A stretch of DNA of 64,000 nt from Actinomycetota bacterium (GCA_009702325.1 WLID01000005.1:62001-126000); one strand, 5' to 3'. Positions 17,027 through 24,224 are shown, numbered from the stretch's first letter. The notes: generated from the sequence alone by a model not told the origin. Numbers and translations are program-made.

Positions 17027-17419
17027 TCAGCTCGCGTCGGGGCCCTCGACGGCGAGCAGGATGTTCGCTTCGAGGTCGCGGAACCAGAACATTGGGGGCA
17101 CCGGGTCGCCGAAGTGGCTGACCTCGGCGTCGACGTCAACCCCTCGCTCGGCGAGTTGGGCGTGGAACGCGTCAACGTCGATTGTCACAAGGGTGATCCC
17201 TGTCTCACGGCCGCCGGCAGTTGCGCCAGGCGCGGGCGGGGCGAGCGCGATCGTCGTCACGGCACCGGCAGGTGCCACTTCGATCCATCGGTTGCCGTCG
17301 CCGAACGGCACATCAACGCGTGTCTCCAACCCAAGCTTCTCGGTGTAGAACCGGAGCGCCGCGTCCTGGTCGTTCACGGGAACGATCACGTTGGCGATCT
17401 TGCTCACTCTTGCAGTCAC
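17027..17419 (-). CDS. glyoxalase/VOC-family protein
   Basis: A 130-residue vicinal-oxygen-chelate fold protein with two beta-alpha-beta-beta-beta units: VIVPVNDQDAALRFYTEKLGLE and GITLVTIDVDAFHAQLAERGVD. It ends in PPMFWFRDLEANILLAVE. Related proteins are extradiol dioxygenases, glyoxalases or resistance proteins; the substrate is not evident. A 7-base repeat array lies about 80 bases upstream. Confidence 0.82.
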   Translation of the reverse strand: MTARVSKIANVIVPVNDQDAALRFYTEKLGLETRVDVPFGDGNRWIEVAPAGAVTTIALAPPAPGATAGGRETGITLVTIDVDAFHAQLAERGVDVDAEVSHFGDPVPPMFWFRDLEANILLAVEGPDAS

Positions 17420-17498
17420 GGCGCACCCGCCAACTCGTTGTGTGCGCCAAACCTATCGACACCCACCCGCGCAGCGAGTGTTTCATCCAGACCCAAGG

Positions 17499-17554
17499 AC
17501 TTGCGACTTGCGACTTGCGACTTGCGACGTTGGACTTTGGACTTTGGACTTTGA
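17499..17554. repeat. heptamer tandem array, eight units
   Basis: Eight consecutive 7-base units in one register: ACTTGCG four times, then ACGTTGG, ACTTTGG twice and ACTTTGA. The array changes its unit midway while keeping the period. It lies in a 323-base gene-free gap (17420-17742). Apart from this array and the stem-loops at 17685-17735, I see nothing else there. Confidence 0.9.
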
Positions 17555-17684
17555 TTTCCCGTGAGGGCTCGGCGTGGAACTGCAGTTGCCCGCGCAACGA
17601 ACCACCGGTTTCTCGTGCGGGTCTCTCACGCACAGTGAGTCGCCGCGAGTGACAGTTTATCCGGCACTCGCCCGCAATGAGGTG

Positions 17685-17735
17685 CCACGTGCCGGAGAGG
17701 GGGCACGTGGGGGAGAACCGGAGGTGCTCCCCCAC
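17685..17735 (-). terminator. two mutually exclusive stem-loops downstream of tRNA-Arg
   Basis: Hairpin one: GTGGGGGAG (17707-17715) with CTCCCCCAC (17727-17735). Hairpin two: CCACGTGCC (17685-17693) with GGCACGTGG (17702-17710). Both are perfect 9-bp stems and share bases 17707-17710, so only one can form fully at a time. The first begins 8 bases past the tRNA-Arg 3' end on the minus strand and is a likely terminator; there is no U-tract. Confidence 0.55.
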
Positions 17736-17742
17736 GGTCTTA

Positions 17743-17814
17743 TGCGCCCGGGAGGATTCGAACCTCCGACCAACGGCTTAGAAGGCCGCCGCTCTTCCAC
17801 TGAGCTACGGGCGC
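17743..17814 (-). tRNA. tRNA-Arg (anticodon UCU)
   Basis: 72 bases. Acceptor GCGCCCG/CGGGCGC, discriminator A. The anticodon stem GCGGC/GCCGT (one G-U) encloses CTTCTAA, giving TCT, which reads AGA. The T arm is GGAGGTTCGAATCCTCC. Confidence 0.96.
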
Positions 17815-17840
17815 CTGGTGCGGAGGGTACCTCCGGGCGG

Positions 17841-18908
17841 TTACCCGCCTTGGCTGGGGGTGGGTTGGGTCTGTCTGTTTGCGAGCCAGTCGCGGAGGAT
17901 CACTTGGATGGTTCCGGCGACGGGGATGGCGGCTAGGGCGCCGAGCACGCCTGCGAGTGATGCACCTACGAGCACCGCGATGAGTACGGCGAGTGGTGAG
18001 AGCTGCACGGTGCGGCTGTAGATCATGGGTTGGAGAATGTGGTTTTCGACTTGCTGGTAGACGAGGCAGACGATCGCGACGACGATGCCGGCGACGGGTG
18101 AGTGGAGTGCGGCGACGGTGACGACGACGATGCCGGCGATGGTGGCGCCCGCGAGTGGGATGAGGTCGAGGATGCCGACGAGGAGCCCGAGCGCTACGGC
18201 AAACGGGACGCCCAGGATGAGCAGGACGATCGTCATCAGGCTGCCGGCGATGAGGCTGATTAGGAGGTTGCCGCTGACGTAGCCGCCTACGGTGCGGTAG
18301 ACGTCGTCGCCGATTGCGCGCCAGCGGGGGCGGGAGTGTTCGGGGAGGAGCGAGAAGAAGCGGTCGATCCAGCTTCGCCCTTCGAGGAGCATGAAGAAGG
18401 TGAGGAAGATGATGGTGACCGTGGCGACGACTGCGGTGATCACACTTTGGGTGATCGAGAGTGCGGTGCCGGAGATGCCGAGCAGTTTGTTGGCGCCGCC
18501 CGTTTCAACTTGCGCTTTGACCTTTTCGACGATGTGGTATTTGGTCTCGAGGAAGCCGAGGCGGCCGCGGCCGTGGGTGAGGTCTTGGATGTAGCTCGGG
18601 AGTGCGTCGACGAGGCCGTTGACTTCGCGGATGAGGGCGGGTAGGAACGTTGCCCCGATTGCTGTGATGACGAGTGCGAGGAAGATGTAGATCGCCCCGA
18701 TTGCCCAGACCCGACCGACTTTCGTTCGGCGCTCGAAGAGTGAGACGAGCGGGTCGAGCGCCAGCGCAAGGAAGAGGGCGATGACGACCCAGGTGATGAC
18801 TTCACGTGCGATCCAGATCACTTCTAGGATCAGCGCGGCGGCGATGATGAGCGCGAGCGTGCGAATGACGGTGGTCGCGCGCAGGTCAACGAGGCGCTCT
18901 TGCTTCAT
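17841..18908 (-). CDS. AI-2E-family transporter (TqsA/PerM-like permease)
   Basis: A 355-residue protein with about eight membrane helices. It starts MKQERLVDLRATTVIRTLAL, has the two N-terminal helices, a long amphipathic middle (DALPSYIQDLTHGRGRLGF), then GYVSGNLLISLIAGSL, GLLVGILDLIPLAGATI and the C-terminal HILQPMIYSRTVQLSPLAVL signature of the AI-2E transporter family. Members export small molecules or act as ion antiporters; the cargo here is unknown. The reading frame is open further upstream, but the ATG at 18908 begins the family's conserved region. It lies 52 bases after the LuxR-type gene on the same strand. Confidence 0.9.
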   Translation of the reverse strand: MKQERLVDLRATTVIRTLALIIAAALILEVIWIAREVITWVVIALFLALALDPLVSLFERRTKVGRVWAIGAIYIFLALVITAIGATFLPALIREVNGLVDALPSYIQDLTHGRGRLGFLETKYHIVEKVKAQVETGGANKLLGISGTALSITQSVITAVVATVTIIFLTFFMLLEGRSWIDRFFSLLPEHSRPRWRAIGDDVYRTVGGYVSGNLLISLIAGSLMTIVLLILGVPFAVALGLLVGILDLIPLAGATIAGIVVVTVAALHSPVAGIVVAIVCLVYQQVENHILQPMIYSRTVQLSPLAVLIAVLVGASLAGVLGALAAIPVAGTIQVILRDWLANRQTQPTPSQGG

Positions 18909-18960
18909 AGGCGGAGGATGGCACCGCTTTCGGACGTCGGCTCCGGTGCGTCGCGGGAAG

Positions 18961-19473
18961 CTAGGTGGTGAAGCCGTTTCGTACAGCCCAGAGGGCCGCT
19001 TGTGTTCGGTCGGTGACGCCGATCTGGCTGAAGATGTTTGTGAGGTGCGTTTTGACGGTCTTTTCGGAGATGCCGAGGCGCCGCGCGATCTGTTTGTTTT
19101 GGAGGCCGTCGACGAGGCAGGCGAGCACTTCTTTTTCGCGGGCGCTGAGGGCCGTCGCGTGTTCTTCGCCGCGTGCTCGCAGGATGGTGTGGGCGGCTTT
19201 TGGTGCGAGCCGATCGATGTCGGCCGTGTTGCCGTGAAGCACACCGTCGCTGAGGACAGGGGCGACGATGCCTTCGCCTGCGAATTGGCTGAGTTCCTTG
19301 GCGTCACGGATCGCCTCGCTGTGCCCGGTGCGCTGTATGAGGACGACACCGCCGAGGGCGAGTGCCGCCGTGGCGACGACGCCGCTGACGACGAACGTCG
19401 CGACCGCGGAGGTGAATACGCCAGTCGCCCCGGCTTTTTCTCGGAGATTGCCCATCTGCAAACCGTCGATCAT
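18961..19473 (-). CDS. membrane-anchored LuxR/NarL-type regulator, apparent histidine kinase-response regulator deletion chimera
   Basis: A 170-residue protein with an unusual build. Residues 10-88 (REKAGATGVF, a membrane helix at about 22-46, then IRDAKELSQFAGEGIVAPVL) look like the N-terminus of an actinobacterial sensor histidine kinase. Residues 89-170 look like the C-terminal end of a NarL/LuxR-type response regulator: APKAAHTILRARGEE, then the helix-turn-helix ALSAREKEVL to QAALWAVRNG. No kinase and no receiver domain is left. The ATG at 19473 has GGGAG 8 bases upstream. It would place a DNA-binding domain at the inner membrane face. A perfect palindrome lies 97 bases upstream. Function unknown. 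Confidence 0.8.
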   Translation of the reverse strand: MIDGLQMGNLREKAGATGVFTSAVATFVVSGVVATAALALGGVVLIQRTGHSEAIRDAKELSQFAGEGIVAPVLSDGVLHGNTADIDRLAPKAAHTILRARGEEHATALSAREKEVLACLVDGLQNKQIARRLGISEKTVKTHLTNIFSQIGVTDRTQAALWAVRNGFTT

Positions 19474-19569
19474 AGGTCGTGCTCCCACTTGGTTCGTGTC
19501 GGCGGGGGATGTGAACGTGTCGCCACCACCGACGTGGCGCATCAAGCCTTTCTGTTGTGGGGGACCAAG

Positions 19570-19609
19570 GGCAATCGGCCAAAGGTCCTAGGACCTTTGG
19601 CCGATTGCC
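19570..19609. promoter_or_regulatory. perfect 40-base palindrome between the LuxR-type gene and a micro-protein gene
   Basis: The two 20-base arms (19570-19589 and 19590-19609) are exact reverse complements with no spacer; the core is CCAAAGGTCCTAGGACCTTT. The half GGACCTTTGGCC resembles boxes bound by DosR/NarL-type regulators (GGGAC...GTCCC-like). It lies between divergent genes and could be the operator of the LuxR-type protein; as RNA it would form a very strong hairpin. Confidence 0.75.
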
Positions 19610-19618
19610 GTCGGGACC
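19592..19618 (+). promoter_or_regulatory. upstream element copy 1
   Basis: A 27-base element beginning GACCTTTGGCCGATT and ending GTCGGGACC; it matches 22 of 27 bases with the element at 19862-19888. It ends 81 bases before the micro-protein start. It overlaps the right arm of the palindrome. Confidence 0.6.
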
Positions 19619-19699
19619 ACCTGTGCTCCACCCTCGCAGCAACGTCTGTTTGCATTTTCCGCAGGCGGTTCGCGCCGACTGTTTCAGGGAGGTACGACC

Positions 19700-19837
19700 A
19701 TGTATCCAATGGTCCGCAAGGTTGGGATGACCACGCTCGTGCTGATCGCGCTCGCGATTGCTCCGACCACATTGTTTGTCGCTGCGTTGCAGTCAGGCGG
19801 CGCAAAGGTCGGCAGTGTCGCTACCGCACACCGGTAG
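19700..19837 (+). CDS. 45-residue single-helix membrane/secreted micro-protein
   Basis: An ATG ORF with a strong Shine-Dalgarno sequence (AGGGAGGT, 6 bases upstream). It begins MYPMVRKVGM, has one hydrophobic helix of about 20 residues and a short polar tail ending GSVATAHR. It faces away from the LuxR-type gene across the palindrome and lies 124 bases before a secreted-protein gene that carries the same upstream element. No homologue recognised; the strong ribosome site and context support it. Confidence 0.65.
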   Translation: MYPMVRKVGMTTLVLIALAIAPTTLFVAALQSGGAKVGSVATAHR

Positions 19838-19861
19838 GGAGCGACGCGGCGAACGTCGTAC

Positions 19862-19888
19862 GACCAATGTCCGATGGCGGTCGGGACC
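19862..19888 (+). promoter_or_regulatory. upstream element copy 2
   Basis: Second copy of the 27-base element (begins GACCAATGTCCGATG, ends GTCGGGACC), same orientation, 22 of 27 matches to copy 1. It ends 73 bases before the secreted-protein start at 19962, nearly the same spacing as copy 1 to its gene. Confidence 0.6.
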
Positions 19889-19961
19889 CGCGCGCTGACA
19901 CGCTCATTGGGCCGCTGCAAAGAGCGCGGCAGACCCTCTCTCCCAGATCGGAAGGAACATC

Positions 19962-20435
19962 TTGAGCACATTCCGTAACGTCTGTTCCGTTTCCCGGCGC
20001 GCAACTGTGGGGCTTCTCGCAGTTGCCGCGCTCACCCTTGCTCTCAGCGGCATCGCGACCGCCGGCGAGATCGGCAGCGGTGGCGGCGGCGGCGGCGTTG
20101 TCAAGCCCACGGTCTGTAACCCGGTGACCGGCTTGACCGTCAAGACCGACGCCACCACCTCGGACACGGGCATCGGATCGCTTCAGGCGGTCTACTCCGT
20201 CAAGCCGTGTGTCAATGGCCAGGCGCTTACCGTGACGACCAAGGTGAGCGAGTACTACTCGCCGAGCGTCGTCGTCTACGAGGATGCGGGCGCGACAGTG
20301 GGCGGCAAGTTCACGGTGTTCGGGATCCGGACGCGTGTCCTTTACACCGTCACCGTGACTGCGTACGACGCCGCGACCGGCGCTCAGGCGGGCACGCTTT
20401 CAACCACTGCTGTCGCGGTGCCAAAGCGCATCTAG
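19962..20435 (+). CDS. secreted protein with Ig-like beta domain, function unknown
   Basis: A 157-residue protein: basic start and hydrophobic signal segment (about residues 14-33) ending near GIATAGE, a hexaglycine run after the cleavage site, then a roughly 100-residue all-beta region with two cysteines (VCNPVTG and KPCVNG) that could form a disulphide, and a threonine-rich end STTAVAVPKRI. The beta pattern resembles fibronectin/Ig-like folds. It has a TTG start with AAGGAA upstream. It shares an upstream element with the micro-protein gene and is likely controlled with it. Confidence 0.75.
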   Translation: MSTFRNVCSVSRRATVGLLAVAALTLALSGIATAGEIGSGGGGGGVVKPTVCNPVTGLTVKTDATTSDTGIGSLQAVYSVKPCVNGQALTVTTKVSEYYSPSVVVYEDAGATVGGKFTVFGIRTRVLYTVTVTAYDAATGAQAGTLSTTAVAVPKRI

Positions 20436-20505
20436 CACCCGCTGGGGCAGATGCCCGAAGGTGTGACACAACTGTGGGGTCGGGTTTGCGTGGAGATGCG
20501 AACCT

Positions 20506-20529
20506 GGCCCCACACGCTTTTGTGGGGCC
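20506..20529. terminator. stem-loop between the secreted-protein gene and tRNA-Gly
   Basis: GGCCCCACA and TGTGGGGCC form a perfect 9-bp stem with loop CGCTTT. Another TGTGGGG at 20473-20479 could compete for the same left arm. Placed between convergent features, it can act both ways. Confidence 0.6.
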
Positions 20530-20539
20530 CGGGGACTGA

Positions 20540-20610
20540 AGCGGGTGGCGGGAATCGAACCCGCGTCTCGAGCTTGGAAGGCTAGAGCTCTACCATTGAG
20601 CTACACCCGC
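20540..20610 (-). tRNA. tRNA-Gly (anticodon UCC)
   Basis: 71 bases. Acceptor GCGGGTG/CACCCGC, discriminator T. The anticodon loop CTTCCAA gives TCC. The anticodon stem reads CTAGC against GCTCG, leaving one T-C mismatch at the second pair; other arms are normal. Confidence 0.94.
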
Positions 20611-20647
20611 ACTGTGTGGGAAAGGGTACCGCGCCGCGGCCGCCCTC

Positions 20648-20653
20648 TACCCT
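20648..20653 (+). promoter_or_regulatory. -10 box of ctaG
   Basis: TACCCT lies 3 bases before the ATG at 20657 and 6 bases before the in-frame GTG at 20660. The spacing seen at other genes here would favour the GTG as a leaderless start. Confidence 0.35.
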
Positions 20654-20656
20654 CTG

Positions 20657-21406
20657 ATGGTGCTCGCCGCATCTCCGTATGTCTGGCAGGCCGATTTCGA
20701 CACGACGGTCGTGGTGCCGACTCTCGGGCTCGCGTTTCTTTTCCTTACGGGCCGCTTTCGTGCGACGGGCCGTGACGCGATCCTGTTTGGCGCGGGTCTT
20801 GCCCTTGTTGCCGTGGCGTTCTGGAGTCCTCTCCATCACCTCGGGCTTCACTTTCTGCTGACGGCGCATCTGTTGCAGAACGTTGTGCTGGCCGAATGGG
20901 CGCCGCTCCTGCTCGCCGCGGCGATCCCGCACGCAGCCGCGAGAGCTGCGTCGCGGCTTGCGATGTTTCGGTTGATGACGGCGCCGTTCGTCGCGTTACC
21001 TGTGTGGCTTGTGGGGTATTACGCCTGGCACATTCCGGTGGTCTATGACGCCGCGTTGCACCATCCGCCGCTGATCCATGCGGAGCACGCGTGGTATCTC
21101 GTGTCGGGCCTCCTGATGTGGTGGCCAGTGGTGCAGAGCGCGCCGCGCGACCTTGCCAGCGGCCAACGAGCGGGTTACGCCTTCGCCACGTTCGTGCTTG
21201 GCGCGCCCCTCGGGCTGATGCTCGCCCTGCTCCCCCACCCGATCTACGCGTTCTACGTTGATGTCCCGACACGCGTGTGGGGCTTGTCACCTCTCACCGA
21301 TCAGCAGATCGCGGGCGTGACGATGGCGTCAGAGCAGGCGATCGTTCTCGCGTGCGTGTGCAGCTTCTGGTTTCGCCGCTTCCTTCATGAGGAGGGCGCT
21401 ACGTAA
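20657..21406 (+). CDS. ctaG: cytochrome c oxidase assembly factor CtaG (Caa3-type)
   Basis: A 249-residue membrane protein of the caa3_CtaG family, with seven hydrophobic helices. Conserved marks include WSPLHHLG, HLLQNVVLAEWAPLLL, YYAWHIPVVYDAALHHP, HAWYLVSGLLMWWPV and the C-terminal DQQIAGVTMA. The family supports copper insertion or assembly of caa3 oxidase. The start may be GTG 20660 rather than ATG 20657. The 3' end overlaps the convergent lipoprotein gene by 8 bases. No oxidase genes are nearby. Confidence 0.92.
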   Translation: MVLAASPYVWQADFDTTVVVPTLGLAFLFLTGRFRATGRDAILFGAGLALVAVAFWSPLHHLGLHFLLTAHLLQNVVLAEWAPLLLAAAIPHAAARAASRLAMFRLMTAPFVALPVWLVGYYAWHIPVVYDAALHHPPLIHAEHAWYLVSGLLMWWPVVQSAPRDLASGQRAGYAFATFVLGAPLGLMLALLPHPIYAFYVDVPTRVWGLSPLTDQQIAGVTMASEQAIVLACVCSFWFRRFLHEEGAT

Positions 21407-21818
21407 GACAGCTGGTGAAGATGTTCAGATCGGTGTCGCTCGGATGGGTCTTCCACAGCGACGCAACGTTCCGATTCAGCTTCAACACATCTGGCAGACC
21501 GGCACGGACGTTCTCGAACGCGAACCGCTCATAGGCGTCAACCATCTGCCGTCCATCCTTCGCGGCGGTGCCGAACGAGAACGTCGCGGAGTTTCCGTCA
21601 GGGAAGGTGCCCACAAACGCCCCGGCAGTCGCCGTGCTTGCCACAAAGTCGAGGTCGCCACCAACTGTCACGCCCTTGGCTGTCATGCAGGTCTTTGTCG
21701 CCTCAAGGCCGAACGCCTTGGGCTCCTTGCTGCCACAGCCGACCAGCAGAAGGCCGCCAACAATCGCACCGATGACGACCGGCAGGTACGGAAGCGGGAG
21801 AGACGGGCGCGATCGCAT
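21399..21818 (-). CDS. putative lipoprotein, function unknown
   Basis: A 139-residue protein with a lipoprotein signal: hydrophobic stretch VVIGAIVGGLLL then lipobox VGC followed by GSKEPKAFG. The mature part has one further cysteine pair (KTCMTAK and the C-terminal FTSCLT). No recognised domain. The ATG at 21818 gives the signal peptide; longer open frames upstream run into the aminopeptidase gene and are not used. Confidence 0.75.
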   Translation of the reverse strand: MRSRPSLPLPYLPVVIGAIVGGLLLVGCGSKEPKAFGLEATKTCMTAKGVTVGGDLDFVASTATAGAFVGTFPDGNSATFSFGTAAKDGRQMVDAYERFAFENVRAGLPDVLKLNRNVASLWKTHPSDTDLNIFTSCLT

Positions 21819-21871
21819 CGCGGAGAAGTGTAGTGGCGAACGCAGCCATTCTCGCAACCACTCTCGTCGCA

Positions 21872-21877
21872 TAGAGT
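21872..21877 (+). promoter_or_regulatory. -10 box of the aminopeptidase gene
   Basis: TAGAGT ends 7 bases before the ATG at 21885. This spacing argues for 21885 as the real start rather than the GTG at 21876. Confidence 0.5.
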
Positions 21878-21884
21878 GTCGCGC

Positions 21885-23096
21885 ATGTCGGCGAACGACA
21901 GCCTGCTCCAGCGCTACGCGGAACTGACCGTCCGTGTCGGGCTGAACGTGCAGCCGGGGCAGCGCCTGTGTGTGAACGGCCAACTCGAACACGCTGAGCT
22001 GGCCCGGGCGGTCGCGCGGGAGGCGTACAAGGCAGGCGCCGCGTGGGTCGATGTGTATCTCACCGACCAGCACGTGAAGCGGGCGCACATCGAGTACGCG
22101 AGCGACGAGAGTCTTGAGTACTCCCCACCCTGGCTTGTGAAGCGGCTCGACGACCTCGGAGCTGATGGAGGTGCGTTGCTCGGGATCACCGGCAACCCGG
22201 AGCCAGAGATCTTTGCCGACCTTGACGGGTCGCGTGTGGCGAAGGCCCGGATGCGGAAGGTGTCTGAGGCGAGCCTGCGGCTCACCGACGGGGCGTGCAA
22301 CTGGTGCATCGTCGCCTTCCCAAATGTTGGCTGGGCAACAACGGTGTTTGGCGAGCCTGACGTCGACCGGCTCTGGCAGGCAGTTGCCACCGCCGTGCGC
22401 CTCGATGAGGACGATCCCGTCGCAGCCTGGCAGGAGCACATTGCGAAGCTCTCACGTCGTGCCGACACGCTGAATGCGTGTCGTTTTGACGCACTGCACT
22501 TTGTTGGGCCTGGCACCGACGTGAAGGTCGGGCTGCTCCCGGGGTCGAAGTGGCTTGCGGCGCTCGAACGGTCGAATGGCATCGATCACGTCGCGAACAT
22601 GCCGACCGAGGAGGTCTTCACCTCCCCTGACGCGCGCCGGGTTGACGGCTACGTCAGCGCCACCTACCCGCTGCAGCTGCACGGCACGATCGTGCGCGGC
22701 CTGAAGGTGCGGTTTGAAGGCGGCCGAGCGGTCGAGATCACCGCAGACACCGGCGAAGACCTCATGCGTCAACACGCGGCGAGCGATGACGGGGCAGCAC
22801 GGCTTGGCGAGGTCGCGTTGGTCGATAACGACTCGCGTGTCGGCAAGACAGGGCTCGTGTTCTACGACACGCTGTTCGACGAGAACGCCGCAAGCCACAT
22901 TGCGCTCGGGATGGCGTTCCCGGGCACTGCCGAAGGTGCGAGCGCGCTCACACCCGAGGAGCGCCATGAGCGTGGCGTGAACCACTCGTCGATCCACACC
23001 GACTTCATGATCGGGTCGCCCGAACTTGACGTGTTCGGCGTTGACGCGGACGGATCCGAAACACCGATCCTCCGCCAGGGCGACTGGGTTCTCTAA
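21885..23096 (+). CDS. M29-family aminopeptidase (aminopeptidase T/S type)
   Basis: A dimetal aminopeptidase of about 403 residues. The metal-ligand set of M29 is visible: Glu in NMPTEEVFTSPD, Glu in LGEVALVD, His in NAASHIALGMAF, Tyr in VFYDTLFDE, and His/Asp in SSIHTDFMIGS. It ends in ILRQGDWVL, as family members do. It removes N-terminal residues from peptides. Transcribed as an apparently leaderless single gene; tRNA-Pro lies convergent downstream. Confidence 0.94.
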   Translation: MSANDSLLQRYAELTVRVGLNVQPGQRLCVNGQLEHAELARAVAREAYKAGAAWVDVYLTDQHVKRAHIEYASDESLEYSPPWLVKRLDDLGADGGALLGITGNPEPEIFADLDGSRVAKARMRKVSEASLRLTDGACNWCIVAFPNVGWATTVFGEPDVDRLWQAVATAVRLDEDDPVAAWQEHIAKLSRRADTLNACRFDALHFVGPGTDVKVGLLPGSKWLAALERSNGIDHVANMPTEEVFTSPDARRVDGYVSATYPLQLHGTIVRGLKVRFEGGRAVEITADTGEDLMRQHAASDDGAARLGEVALVDNDSRVGKTGLVFYDTLFDENAASHIALGMAFPGTAEGASALTPEERHERGVNHSSIHTDFMIGSPELDVFGVDADGSETPILRQGDWVL

Positions 23097-23100
23097 CCGC

Positions 23101-23117
23101 CGCAGCGCGCAGCTGCG
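23101..23117. terminator. short stem-loop between aminopeptidase gene and tRNA-Pro
   Basis: CGCAGC and GCTGCG pair around GCGCA, directly after the aminopeptidase stop and 13 bases from the tRNA-Pro 3' end. Weak but well placed. Confidence 0.4.
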
Positions 23118-23129
23118 ACGGGAGAACAA

Positions 23130-23204
23130 TCGGGACGGCGAGATTCGAACTCGCGGCTTCCTGCTCCCAAAGCAGGCACTCTAACCAGGCTGAGCTACGT
23201 CCCG
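23130..23204 (-). tRNA. tRNA-Pro (anticodon UGG)
   Basis: 75 bases. Acceptor CGGGACG/CGTCCCG, discriminator A. The anticodon stem CCTGC/GCAGG encloses TTTGGGA, giving TGG. The T arm is GCGAGTTCGAATCTCGC. CCA is not encoded. Confidence 0.96.
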
Positions 23205-23265
23205 CGACGGGGGAAGTCTAGAGGGTTTTCCCTCCCTCCCAGCTCATCGAGTGCACCGCGGCCCG

Positions 23266-23271
23266 TAGGCT
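23266..23271 (+). promoter_or_regulatory. -10 box of the EamA gene
   Basis: TAGGCT ends 8 bases before the GTG at 23280; no Shine-Dalgarno sequence lies between. Confidence 0.4.
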
Positions 23272-23279
23272 CCACTCTC

Positions 23280-24224
23280 GTGTCCGAGGCGCCGTTCCCT
23301 GTCGTCCCCGCCCATGTGCGTCATCCACGCCGCGGCTATCTCCTCGCAGCAAGCGCCGCGTCGCTCTGGGCGATCAACGGGACGGTGGCGAAGTTGCTGC
23401 TCGGTAACGGGTTTTCTTCGGTCGAGGTCGCCGAGGTTCGCAACGGGGGCGCCCTGCTCGGGCTGTTCGCGTTGCTTGCTCTCACGGCGCGCCACCGACT
23501 GCGCGTATCGCGCGCCGAGCTCCCGTATCTCGCCATCTTTGGCATCTGTGGCCTCGCGGGAGTGCAGTGGCTCTACTTCCTCTCGATCCACCGTCTCTCT
23601 GTCGGAATCGCGCTCCTCATCGAGTACCTCGGGCCCCTGCTTGTGGCTCTCTGGGTGCGCTTCGTGCTCAAGCAAGAGGTGCGGCGTCGCGTCTGGGTCG
23701 CGCTCGCGCTCTCGGTCACGGGTCTCACGCTGATCGTTGGGAACGGCGATGGACATGGCGTGACGAAGACAGGGCTGCTGTTTGCGAGCATCTCAGCGTT
23801 CACGTACGCGATCTACCTCCTGCTCGCCGAGCACGGCGCGGGAAAGCGCGACCCGATCTCGCTTCTCGCCTACGGCTTCTCGTTCGCGACGGTGTTTTGG
23901 TTCGTCCTCGCACCGCCCTGGAACTTCCCGTTCGCACATGCCACCGGGCACGTGGAGCTGCTCGGTCGCCTTGCTGGGCACACGGCACCGATCTGGGTGC
24001 TGATGCTGTGGCTCGTCGTGCTCGGCACGATCGTCCCGTTCTTTCTCCTCGTCACCGCGCTCCGACATCTGCCGGCGACACGCGTTGGCATCACATCGAT
24101 GTTGGAGCCGGTCGGAGCGAGCATCGTCGCGTGGCTGCTCCTCAACGAAACGTTCGGCGCATTGCAGATTGTCGGCGGTGTGATCGTGCTCGCCGCGATC
24201 GTACTGTCGCAGACCTCTCGCTAG
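23280..24224 (+). CDS. EamA/DMT-family exporter (RhaT-like)
   Basis: A 314-residue protein with ten membrane helices in two EamA repeats: GYLLAASAASLWAINGTVAK opens repeat one and GLLFASISAFTYAIYLLLAE repeat two. TALRHLPATRVGITSMLEPV and FGALQIVGGVIVLAAIVL close it, as in the family. These carriers export amino acids or metabolites; the cargo is unknown. It has a GTG start. The 243-base gap downstream holds two inverted repeats before ispH. Confidence 0.9.
   Translation: MSEAPFPVVPAHVRHPRRGYLLAASAASLWAINGTVAKLLLGNGFSSVEVAEVRNGGALLGLFALLALTARHRLRVSRAELPYLAIFGICGLAGVQWLYFLSIHRLSVGIALLIEYLGPLLVALWVRFVLKQEVRRRVWVALALSVTGLTLIVGNGDGHGVTKTGLLFASISAFTYAIYLLLAEHGAGKRDPISLLAYGFSFATVFWFVLAPPWNFPFAHATGHVELLGRLAGHTAPIWVLMLWLVVLGTIVPFFLLVTALRHLPATRVGITSMLEPVGASIVAWLLLNETFGALQIVGGVIVLAAIVLSQTSR

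Noticed and set aside
18909..19349. Long N-terminal extension of the AI-2E transporter gene (frame open to 19349)
   Set aside because: The extension is antisense-like serine/arginine-rich sequence overlapping the LuxR-type gene; the family's conserved N-terminus starts at 18908.
21819..22439. Extension of the lipoprotein frame across the aminopeptidase gene
   Set aside because: It is antisense to a clear M29 aminopeptidase, and the lipobox signal peptide starts at 21818.
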